From JBAXGE01 sp044344145 (lineage in GTDB: Bacteria > Planctomycetota > Phycisphaerae > WQYP01): a stretch of DNA of 12,071 nt. The notes below the pieces were generated by a model. It did no database searches and was not told the origin of the DNA. It saw only the letters and a list, made by a program, of their open reading frames with translations. The stretch is from the NCBI GenBank assembly GCA_044344145.1, contig JBIJDM010000067.1:1-12071 (forward strand), in the 5' to 3' direction. Within the stretch, counting starts at the first letter, position 1. Every line of letters begins with the position of its first letter. The translations under genes were made by a program, and so were the position numbers. Positions 5,526-12,071 of this stretch are shown one piece after another.

Positions 5526-8192
5526 TTACTTGGTCGAGTAGCTGCCGCCGGTGGTGGCGCGGACGACGGCCTGGGCAGCGGCCAGACGGGCGATCGGGAC
5601 GCGGTAGGGGCTGCAGGAGACATAGTTCAGGCCGGTGCGGTGGCAGAATTCCACCGAGGCCGGGTCGCCGCCATGTTCACCGCAGATGCCGACCTTCAGG
5701 TCCTTGCGGGTGCCGCGGCCCTTTTCGACCGCAAACTTGATCAGTTGGCCCACGCCGTCCTGATCAAGGCTCTGGAACGGATCCTTGGGCAGGATTTCCA
5801 TTTCCACATACTTGGGCACAAAGCTGGCCACATCGTCGCGGCTGAAGCCAAAGGTCATCTGGGTCAGGTCGTTGGTGCCGAAGCTGAAGAACTCGGCTTC
5901 CTTGGCGATGGCGTCGGCGGTCATGGCCGCGCGGGGCAGCTCAATCATAGTGCCGACCTTGTAATCCACCTTCGTACCGGCTTTGGCAAAAACTTCCTTG
6001 GCGATGCCGTGCACCTTGGGCAGCAGGAACTCCAGTTCCTTGACCGTGCTGACAATCGGGATCATCACTTCGGGGAGGACCTTGATGCCCTTCTTGGCAC
6101 ATTCGGCGGCGGCCTGGAAGATGGCCGTGACCTGCATTTCCAGAATTTCCGGGAAGATCACCGCGAGGCGGCAACCACGGAAGCCCAACATGGGGTTGGC
6201 TTCGTGCAGTTCGGCGACGCGGCGCTGGATGACCTCGAGCTTGACCTTCATCTGCTTGGCCATTTCGCGCTGGTTCTTGTCCTCGTGGGGCAGGAACTCA
6301 TGCAGCGGGGGATCCAGCAGACGCACGGTCACGGGCAGGCCGTCCATCGCCTTGAAGATGCCCACGAAGTCTTTCTTCTGGTAGGGCAGCAGTTTCTTGA
6401 GCGCCGCCCGGCGGGACTTTTCATCACGGGCGAGAATCATCTCGCGCACGGCGATGATGCGGTCGCCTTCGAAGAACATGTGCTCGGTACGGCACAGGCC
6501 GATGCCCTGGGCGCCGAATTCACGGGCCACCTTGGCATCGTTGGGGGTGTCGGCATTGGTGCGGACCAGCAGGGTGCGCTTGGCGTCGGCCCAGGCCATC
6601 AGGGTGTTGAAATCGCCGCTGATGGCGGGTTTGACGGTGGCGACTTCGCCCACGTACACGCCGCCGGTGGAACCATCAATCGAGAGCACATCCTTGCGGG
6701 AGAACTTGCGGACCTTGCCGGCGGCATCGCGCACCACAATGGTGCCGGCCTTGGCGTCAATGTCCAACACGCCGCAACCGGCGACGCAGGGCTTGCCCAT
6801 ACCACGGGCGACGACGGCCGCGTGGCTGGTCATCCCGCCGGTGCTGGTCAGAATACCCTTGGCGACGTTCATGCCGCCGATATCTTCGGGCGAGGTTTCC
6901 TTGCGGACCAGCAGGACGTTTTCGCCCGCATGGACGCGGTCTTCGGCTTCCTGCGCGGTGAAGGCCAGCCGGCCCACGGCGGCGCCGGGGGAAGCGGGCA
7001 GACCCTTGGCCAACTGATCTTTCTTGGCCTTGGGGTCAAACGACGGGTGCAAGAGCTGATCGAGTGCCGCGGCATCCACGCGGAGCAGGGCGGTATCCTG
7101 ATTGATCAGGCCTTCCTTGACCATTTCCACGGCGATGCGGACGGCCGCCTGGGCGGTACGCTTGCCGTTGCGGGTTTGCAGCATGTAGAAGGTGTTGTGT
7201 TCGACGGTGAATTCCATGTCCTGCACATCTTTGAAATGCTTTTCCAAGGTGTCCTTGGCGTTGAGCAGATCGCGGTAGGCATCGGGCAGGGTGTCGCCCA
7301 TCTTGACGATTTCCAGCGGGGTGCGGATGCCGGCGACCACATCTTCGCCCTGGGCGTTGATGAGGAATTCGCCGTAGAAGACGTTTTCGCCGGTGGACGG
7401 ATCGCGGGTGAAGCATACGCCGGTGGCGCAGTCGGCGCCCATGTTGCCGAAGACCATCGCCTGCACGTTGACGGCGGTGCCAGCCAGGCCGCTGATTTCA
7501 TTGAGTTGACGATACTTGATGGCGCGATCGGAGTTCCAGCTTTGGAAGACCGCACGCACCGAGGCGAGAATCTGTTCCAGCGGATCGGTGGGGAAGCTCT
7601 TTTTGGTGTGCTTCTTGTAGACCGCGAGGTAACGCTTGCAGACTTCCTGCAGGCCGGCGACATCCAGATCGGTGTCGAGTTTGACCTTGCGTTGGCGCTT
7701 CACTTCGCTGAGTTCATGCTCGAAGTGGTGGTGGTCCACGCCCATGACGGTATCGCCGAACATATTGATGAGGCGACGCCACGAATCCCAGGCGAAGCGT
7801 TCGTTGCCGGCGGTTTTACCGAACCCGGCGATCATATCTTCGGTCAGGCCGATGTTAAGCACGGTATCCATCATGCCGGGCATGGAGACCGCCGCCCCGG
7901 AGCGGCAGGAGACCAGCAGGGGGTTTTTGGGGTCGCCGAGTTTCTTGCCGGTCTGGGCTTCGAGCTTGGCGATATTTTCTTTGATTTGTTCGACGAGACC
8001 GTCGGGGAACTTTTCGCCGGACTTGTAATAGGCGGCGCAGGTTTCGGTGCTGATGGTGAAGCCGGGCGGTACGGGCAGGCCCATGTTACACATTTCCGCG
8101 AGATTGGCGCCCTTGCCTCCGAGCAACATCCTGTCTTTGGCGGAACCTTCGGAATTGCCCTTGCCAAAGTAATAAACCATCTTACCAGCCAT
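5526..8192 (-). CDS. ppdK: Pyruvate, phosphate dikinase (PPDK)
   Basis: This enzyme interconverts pyruvate + ATP + Pi and PEP + AMP + PPi in the cytoplasm, linking glycolysis and gluconeogenesis. The 888 residues match the usual bacterial length. The N-terminal ATP-grasp domain begins FGKGNSEG and LLGGKGANLAEM and includes the SCRSGAAVSMPGMMDT segment (95-110). The central phosphohistidine domain holds GGMTSHAAVVARG with catalytic His457, close to His455 of the Clostridium symbiosum enzyme. The C-terminal PEP/pyruvate TIM barrel includes GLCRTEHMFF (565-574) and FGTNDLTQMTFG (771-782), and ends with GICGEHGGDP carrying the catalytic Cys837. No key residue is missing. The start ATG has AAGGAG 7 nt upstream. 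The gene is a single transcription unit with its own strong promoter and terminator. It could be run glycolytically (PPi-saving) or gluconeogenically; the sequence does not say which. Confidence 0.98.
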   Translation of the reverse strand: MAGKMVYYFGKGNSEGSAKDRMLLGGKGANLAEMCNMGLPVPPGFTISTETCAAYYKSGEKFPDGLVEQIKENIAKLEAQTGKKLGDPKNPLLVSCRSGAAVSMPGMMDTVLNIGLTEDMIAGFGKTAGNERFAWDSWRRLINMFGDTVMGVDHHHFEHELSEVKRQRKVKLDTDLDVAGLQEVCKRYLAVYKKHTKKSFPTDPLEQILASVRAVFQSWNSDRAIKYRQLNEISGLAGTAVNVQAMVFGNMGADCATGVCFTRDPSTGENVFYGEFLINAQGEDVVAGIRTPLEIVKMGDTLPDAYRDLLNAKDTLEKHFKDVQDMEFTVEHNTFYMLQTRNGKRTAQAAVRIAVEMVKEGLINQDTALLRVDAAALDQLLHPSFDPKAKKDQLAKGLPASPGAAVGRLAFTAQEAEDRVHAGENVLLVRKETSPEDIGGMNVAKGILTSTGGMTSHAAVVARGMGKPCVAGCGVLDIDAKAGTIVVRDAAGKVRKFSRKDVLSIDGSTGGVYVGEVATVKPAISGDFNTLMAWADAKRTLLVRTNADTPNDAKVAREFGAQGIGLCRTEHMFFEGDRIIAVREMILARDEKSRRAALKKLLPYQKKDFVGIFKAMDGLPVTVRLLDPPLHEFLPHEDKNQREMAKQMKVKLEVIQRRVAELHEANPMLGFRGCRLAVIFPEILEMQVTAIFQAAAECAKKGIKVLPEVMIPIVSTVKELEFLLPKVHGIAKEVFAKAGTKVDYKVGTMIELPRAAMTADAIAKEAEFFSFGTNDLTQMTFGFSRDDVASFVPKYVEMEILPKDPFQSLDQDGVGQLIKFAVEKGRGTRKDLKVGICGEHGGDPASVEFCHRTGLNYVSCSPYRVPIARLAAAQAVVRATTGGSYSTK

Positions 8193-8199
8193 ATGCCAG

Positions 8200-8205
8200 C
8201 TCCTT
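8200..8205 (-). promoter_or_regulatory. Strong Shine-Dalgarno of ppdK
   Basis: AAGGAG on the minus strand lies 7 nt before the ATG at 8192. It favours this ATG over the in-frame Met at residue 5. Confidence 0.8.
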
Positions 8206-8237
8206 AAAAAGCCTTGAAAGTGACGAGGATACCCGTA

Positions 8238-8261
8238 CCGTGCACGGGCGGTCTCTCCGCC
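8238..8261 (-). promoter_or_regulatory. Structured 5' leader of ppdK
   Basis: The predicted leader begins with a GGCGG/CCGCC stem (8257-8261 with 8247-8251, loop of 5). Overlapping this is the self-complementary CCGTGCACGG (8238-8247), and CCCGT (8232-8236) can alternatively pair with ACGGG (8244-8248). These pairings compete, so the leader could switch between folds. I recognise no known riboswitch class. Confidence 0.3.
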
Positions 8262-8273
8262 GTAGAACGCAGT

Positions 8274-8301
8274 AGTATAGATTGGTGGCGCTGGCTGTCA
8301 A
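8274..8301 (-). promoter_or_regulatory. Near-consensus sigma70 promoter of ppdK
   Basis: On the minus strand TTGACA (8301-8296) is followed after 16 bp by TATACT (8279-8274). The -35 is perfect and the -10 is one base off consensus. A start near 8267 would give a leader of about 75 nt. This is the best promoter in the window and suggests high basal transcription. Confidence 0.75.
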
Positions 8302-8370
8302 ACGGGGGCGGCGCGGTCAGCAGGGTGGTCCAATGGTGAGCTACGCAATAGCGAAAGGTTGCGGGTGCGC

Positions 8371-8376
8371 TATACT
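8371..8376 (+). promoter_or_regulatory. Possible -10 box of the exported hydrolase gene
   Basis: TATACT lies about 90 nt upstream of the hydrolase start on the plus strand. The best partner at correct spacing is the poor TAGCGA at 8349-8354, so only the -10 is persuasive. It would make this gap a divergent promoter region shared with ppdK. Confidence 0.3.
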
Positions 8377-8464
8377 TTTTGGTGGATAGTAAGCAATAGT
8401 ATTGTTGGGGTTGGCGTTATCAGTCTGGAAACGGAACCATGCAATCATCCCGAGGTAATGAACT

Positions 8465-9781
8465 ATGCGATATGTAACATTATGGCGTGGATTGGCATGC
8501 GGTATGCTTGCGTTGGCGGGAGGTGTGGTTTGGGGGCAATCGGCAACGAATCAGAATGCACCCGCGCAGACGCAACCTAACGTGGCGCTGCAAGTGGGGG
8601 TTACCCAGAAACTTACTGCGGAGGCCAACGCCGAGGCGCACTATAAATTGTATCTGCCCAAGGCGTATGCCCAAGACCCAGAGCGCATTTTTCCCCTGCT
8701 GATCAACCAGAACCCCAGCGGTAAGACAAATCTGAAACCCTATGAAGCCTGGGCCGAGGCGCAGGAGGTGATTCTGCTGGGGATAGACGGGATCAGCAAT
8801 GGCAAGATACAGGGACTCAAGAACACCATCGCCGATGCGGTCCTGGCCGATCTGGTGGCACGACAGGTGCGGGCTCATCCCACTCTGCGGTTGGTCATCG
8901 GCATGAGCGGGGGCAGTGCCGACGGTATACGGCTGGTCCGACGCAAGCCGGAACACTATGCGGGGTGCGTCATAATGGGGGCTGGCGGCATCTTGGACAA
9001 ACCCAATGCCAAGCATCTGGCCTATGCTATTTTGGGCGGAGCCAAAGACGAATGGATGCCCGGCGATGCGTGTGCGGCGATGGCGGAGCAGGCGCGGGCG
9101 CTGGGGTGTGCGGTGCGGTTGGAAGTGGAACTGGATCGCCAACATAAAGAGGCCCCGCTGGAGCAACAGACGGCGGCCCTGACGTGGTTGCTGGAATTGC
9201 AGCAGCTACAGTTGCCCGCATTATCGGCCGATGCCCGCGCGGCCAATCTCGCTGTCGCACGGGAACGCATGAAAGCCGTGGCTAAAATTACCCCGGCGGA
9301 TGCCCGGCGGAGCGAGGCGGAATTACTGTTGAGTTTGGTCCCGCTGAAAACCTACTCCGAGGAACGCACGCAGGTGGTCGCGGCCTGGGCCAGTGCCATG
9401 ACGGAATTATGCGCGGCGCTGCCGAATGCCGGGGAACGGCATACCTTCCTGTGTACCGCTGTCTTGGCCGGTCCGTATGCTGTTGATCTGACACCCGAGG
9501 CCAAAACGGCGTTTGAACAACAGGTGACCGAATTGCGCAAAGATGCTGCGGTGGCCAAGGATTGGTCGCTCCGGCAACGTTACAGCGCCGCAGAAGCATT
9601 GGAATCCAGCGCGGGGCTAAAACCGGAGAAACTGGCCTTGGCACTGCCCCTATGGGAAGCGCTGGCGAAAGATGTGGCCGGAACGCCGTGGGAAGCCCTG
9701 GTGGCCTGGCGAATACGGATCGTGAAATTATTGATCGAAATGCCGTCCACGATTCAGAATCCGACCAAGTTAGAAAAGTAA
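8465..9781 (+). CDS. Exported alpha/beta-hydrolase-fold protein with unassigned C-terminal half
   Basis: The 438-residue protein begins with a Sec signal peptide: Arg at positions 2 and 8, a hydrophobic core over about 10-22, and likely cleavage after VVWG at residue 24. Residues 58-245 look like an alpha/beta-hydrolase of the dienelactone hydrolase or PHB-depolymerase (esterase) type. HYKLYLPKAY and FPLLINQNP form the first strands, GMSGGS (146-151) is the nucleophile elbow with Ser148, Asp195 lies in GGAKDEWMPG and His227 in DRQHKEAP. This would be a complete Ser-Asp-His triad, although assigning the Asp and His is inference from order and context. Residues 250-438 are Ala-, Leu- and Glu-rich and helical, and match nothing I know. 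GAGG 9 nt before the ATG supports the start. Substrate is unknown; an ester- or peptide-type bond outside the cytoplasm is the general expectation. The gene stands alone, divergent from ppdK. Confidence 0.7.
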   Translation: MRYVTLWRGLACGMLALAGGVVWGQSATNQNAPAQTQPNVALQVGVTQKLTAEANAEAHYKLYLPKAYAQDPERIFPLLINQNPSGKTNLKPYEAWAEAQEVILLGIDGISNGKIQGLKNTIADAVLADLVARQVRAHPTLRLVIGMSGGSADGIRLVRRKPEHYAGCVIMGAGGILDKPNAKHLAYAILGGAKDEWMPGDACAAMAEQARALGCAVRLEVELDRQHKEAPLEQQTAALTWLLELQQLQLPALSADARAANLAVARERMKAVAKITPADARRSEAELLLSLVPLKTYSEERTQVVAAWASAMTELCAALPNAGERHTFLCTAVLAGPYAVDLTPEAKTAFEQQVTELRKDAAVAKDWSLRQRYSAAEALESSAGLKPEKLALALPLWEALAKDVAGTPWEALVAWRIRIVKLLIEMPSTIQNPTKLEK

Positions 9782-9807
9782 CATGGTGTCGCACCACGAG
9801 CGCAGGC

Positions 9808-10605
9808 TCAATCCGCCAATAATTTGCGTGCCAGTGCCGTCACCAGCGGTAGCAGCGGAGTTGGGGTGTGGCCCGAAGGCATGGGGTGATGCACGGGCCA
9901 GCGCTGGCAGGTGCCGTGTTCGTGGGCATCAATGCCGGCGGGTTGCAGCGGCGCCGCGTTGCGGGCTTTGACCAACCAGATAATTTCGGGTTGGGCAAGC
10001 TTGGGTTCGTAAAACAGTGCCAGTGCGGTGGGTTCGGCCAGATAATCCTCGGGCAGCAAACCAAGTTCCTCTTCCAACTCGCGGTACAGATGGGCCAGCA
10101 GGGGATGAGCACCGGTCGCGTCCACGGCATCAAGAATCCCGCCGAAGACATGCAGGTGATCAGCATAATGCAGCGTGCGCTGCGAACGCACGCCGGCAAT
10201 AAAATGACCGTCCTGCCAGATCAGGGCGGAATTGCCCAGCGGGCCCAGTGGCCACGGCTGGCGATACGTATGTAATTGTTCGCCTACCGCGCCGGCCCGG
10301 GCCACAAACGTGGCAAAGTCAGAAGGCTCCATCCGCAATTCCAGCGTGCCGGCGGGGGTCTGTTCCCAAGCGCACAAATTCCACACCGGGCCATTGAACA
10401 GATGACGGCCATGGGCCTGGGCGGCAGTCATCTGGGCCTGCCAATGAGAGGTGATCAGTGCTTGGGCCGCGCTGGGCCAGAGATAGGCGGGTTGGGTTTG
10501 CACCCGAATCTGCGCGGCCGTCCACGGTCCCAACGCCAAGGTTTGCACCTGCCGGTCTTCAGTAAGGTGGTCAGTGAGATTGCGGTGGGTATCAGCCTTG
10601 GTCAT
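9808..10605 (-). CDS. Nudix hydrolase with extended Nudix loop
   Basis: The 265-residue protein carries the second half of a Nudix box intact, RELEEELGL at 175-183, which supplies the metal-binding glutamates. The first half is GGILDAVD (155-162), with Asp in place of the usual Glu and 12 rather than 7 residues before RE. Nudix enzymes split nucleoside diphosphates linked to another group. The N-terminal 130 residues, with a Trp-rich helix then LFNGPVWNL and a strand pair ending SDFATF, remind me of the N-terminal region of NUDT22, a UDP-glucose pyrophosphatase; this is recollection, not an alignment. I start at the ATG at 10605 because it lies 14 nt after the lptD stop. The longer frame (ATG at 10695) would overlap lptD by 76 nt. 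No good Shine-Dalgarno is seen, which fits translational coupling to lptD. It is probably cytoplasmic. Confidence 0.75.
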   Translation of the reverse strand: MTKADTHRNLTDHLTEDRQVQTLALGPWTAAQIRVQTQPAYLWPSAAQALITSHWQAQMTAAQAHGRHLFNGPVWNLCAWEQTPAGTLELRMEPSDFATFVARAGAVGEQLHTYRQPWPLGPLGNSALIWQDGHFIAGVRSQRTLHYADHLHVFGGILDAVDATGAHPLLAHLYRELEEELGLLPEDYLAEPTALALFYEPKLAQPEIIWLVKARNAAPLQPAGIDAHEHGTCQRWPVHHPMPSGHTPTPLLPLVTALARKLLAD

Positions 10606-10619
10606 CGCGGGTATGTGCT

Positions 10620-12071
10620 TTAGGGAACCAGCGGATTGGGTTGGCGGAAGCGGCGCGGCGAACCAATGCCCACTTCGTTGAAGCCTTCCGGCCACAGGCT
10701 GACCATGATGGTGGTGTCGTTGACGGAACTCCAGCTCTGGCTGAAGGTCAGAGCCAGAAACATACGCGGCAGTTCGCGGATGATGGTGAACTCGGAGCTT
10801 ACATTTTCCTTCTTGGCAATGTCATAGCTGAAGGAACCCTGCAGCGTATACTTGCGGCTGAGTTGGTATTCGGCGCCAACCGTCCAGATGTCGGTATCGG
10901 GGATGCGGATGTAGCGGTCGGAAACGTAATAGCTGATGGCGGGGGTGTGATCAAACACCACCGTACCGGCGTATTGTTCCAACGTGTTGGTCTCCATGCC
11001 GTAGCTGGTTTCCAATTCCATGCGGGTCCGTTCGCCCATCTGCCAGCGAATCTGATTATTGAGCGATTCCTGAGCCAGCGACAACTCCGGTCGGCTGGCC
11101 ATAAACATGCCGCGATAGGAATTACTGGTCGGGAAGGGACCGGCTTTCACATCATTGAAGAAGTAGTTGTAGCTGGTACGGACGGTGAGCCAATCCACAT
11201 TTTTCCAGTTGCCGGGCCGGCCGCGCTTGGTCTGGAAGCGTTGATGCAGTGCGATTTCCATGCCACTGGCCGTATTGATCCCTTCGACATCGCGATCAAA
11301 CGGCTGCAGATCGCTGGCTTCGCGCGAGGTGGCGGCGGTGTAGAGATTAAACTGCGGTTCGATGATATGGCGCAGGCGCTTGACATCAAAGAGCGGCCAA
11401 TCCACATCGTCATAGACGCGCCAGAATTGGCTGGAGGCCCGCACGCCGGCATTGCCGAGGAAACGTGCATCATTATTGCCGCCCGGCTCGGGGAAGGCCG
11501 TATCCCACCAGGTAATGCGGCCGCCCACATAGGGGGCGACTTTCACAAAACCCAGTTGCATGGGCAACGACACCTCGTGGCGGGTATCGAACCGCAGGAC
11601 CGAACTATCGGTCCAGCCATTGGTCCGGTAATAATCCTTGAACGTCTGTCCGGGCAGGATGCCGGGGTACAGGCCGGTCAGGGCCAACTCGCCCGGCGTG
11701 GCGGTGGAGAAACTGTGGTTGACGTTGGCAAAACCGCTTTCGCTGTAGTAACTCAGCATGCCGAACAGGTCATCGCCGATGCGGTAATACTTGATTTCCG
11801 GGGACTTTTCCGTGCTGTATTGCGTGGCATAGAGGTCCGCATTGGCCATGAAGTCGTATAGGTTCCACTTGCCCAGAAAGGTCAGGGCTTCGGTTTTAAC
11901 CTGACGTTTCAGATACAGCGAGGTTTCCAGCTCTTTGTCGGTATCAAAATCATTGACAAAGTACTGTTCCATGTAGTTAGGGTCACTGACGTAGGCCCCC
12001 TCGATTTGCAGGGTCCATTCGTCGGAGAGTTTGCGCCGGTCACGCAAGATCACCCGCCCGCGGATGTCGTC
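10620..12071 (-). CDS. lptD: LPS-assembly protein LptD, C-terminal beta-barrel (5' end outside window)
   Basis: The frame is open to the right edge (first visible residues DDIRGRVILRD), so 483 C-terminal residues are seen and the N-terminal OstA/jelly-roll part lies outside. LptD with LptE inserts lipopolysaccharide into the outer leaflet of the outer membrane. Support comes from LptD-like sequence near the visible start (WTLQIEGAYVSDPNYMEQYF and KELETSLYLKR), the LRHIIEPQFNLY motif typical of the LptD barrel about 227 residues after the internal GTG at 12053, and many alternating aromatic/hydrophobic strands to the end. The last strand, NDTTIMVSLWPEGF, ends in Phe and could be the barrel-insertion signal. 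It is followed by 19 more residues ending NPLVP. The Nudix gene follows 14 nt downstream, so the two are probably co-transcribed. The family call is firm for an outer-membrane barrel of the LptD/OstA type; the exact subfamily is less sure. Confidence 0.85.
   Translation of the reverse strand, partial: DDIRGRVILRDRRKLSDEWTLQIEGAYVSDPNYMEQYFVNDFDTDKELETSLYLKRQVKTEALTFLGKWNLYDFMANADLYATQYSTEKSPEIKYYRIGDDLFGMLSYYSESGFANVNHSFSTATPGELALTGLYPGILPGQTFKDYYRTNGWTDSSVLRFDTRHEVSLPMQLGFVKVAPYVGGRITWWDTAFPEPGGNNDARFLGNAGVRASSQFWRVYDDVDWPLFDVKRLRHIIEPQFNLYTAATSREASDLQPFDRDVEGINTASGMEIALHQRFQTKRGRPGNWKNVDWLTVRTSYNYFFNDVKAGPFPTSNSYRGMFMASRPELSLAQESLNNQIRWQMGERTRMELETSYGMETNTLEQYAGTVVFDHTPAISYYVSDRYIRIPDTDIWTVGAEYQLSRKYTLQGSFSYDIAKKENVSSEFTIIRELPRMFLALTFSQSWSSVNDTTIMVSLWPEGFNEVGIGSPRRFRQPNPLVP

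Noticed and set aside
5192..5541. Short plus-strand open frames inside the palindrome array
   Set aside because: They consist of translated repeat sequence, lack ribosome sites and run through the ppdK terminator.
5496..8207. A 903-codon open frame on the plus strand spanning all of ppdK
   Set aside because: It lies exactly opposite a full-length enzyme with all catalytic motifs. Its Gly/His/Ala/Asp-rich composition is what the complement of GC-rich codons gives, and it has no recognisable domain.
8359..8580. A 73-codon frame overlapping the hydrolase start
   Set aside because: It runs out of frame into the hydrolase gene, which has the better ribosome site, signal peptide and family features.
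9784..9796. TGGTG-TCG-CACCA hairpin between the convergent hydrolase and Nudix genes, considered as a shared terminator
   Set aside because: Short stem, three-base loop and no T-run on either side; too weak to call.
10641..11861. A 406-codon plus-strand frame opposite lptD
   Set aside because: Low-complexity Gly/Ala/His composition from complementing the barrel gene; no motif and no separate promoter.

Overview
This GC-rich window looks like chromosomal DNA of a Gram-negative (diderm) bacterium. The evidence is an LptD-type outer-membrane barrel, a standard bacterial Ffh, and a PPDK of the usual bacterial length. The style of the LptD fragment, the intergenic palindromic elements and the gene mix suggest Planctomycetota (perhaps Phycisphaerae) or a PVC relative. 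That placement is inference from memory of such genomes, not something proven here. The first ~85 bases are almost pure G and are probably a sequencing or assembly artefact at a contig end.

Layout, left to right. (1) 85-671, + strand: the tail of a small two-helix membrane protein, then a 104-residue charged protein of unknown function with a strong Shine-Dalgarno. (2) 758-3334, - strand: a GH2 beta-mannosidase with both catalytic glutamates in place and no signal peptide. (3) 3583-5019, + strand: ffh, the SRP GTPase, with a candidate promoter and a clear intrinsic terminator. (4) 5080-5525: a gene-free gap holding a composite array of palindromes in mirror order (A-B-C ... C'-B'-A'), then the terminator of the next gene. 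(5) 5526-8192, - strand: ppdK (pyruvate, phosphate dikinase), with a near-consensus promoter and a structured leader. (6) 8465-9781, + strand: an exported alpha/beta-hydrolase-fold protein with a plausible Ser-Asp-His triad and an unassigned helical C-terminal half. (7) 9808 to the right edge, - strand: the C-terminal barrel of lptD followed 14 nt later by a Nudix hydrolase, probably one operon.

The genes are mostly independent housekeeping or metabolic units: ffh for membrane protein targeting, ppdK at the PEP/pyruvate node, beta-mannosidase for manno-oligosaccharide breakdown, and lptD for LPS export. The only obvious linked pair is lptD and the Nudix gene. I found no phage, CRISPR, transposase, tRNA or rRNA, and no clear new multi-gene system. 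The signals most worth a second look are the mirrored palindrome array at 5125-5415 and the unusual Nudix protein next to lptD.
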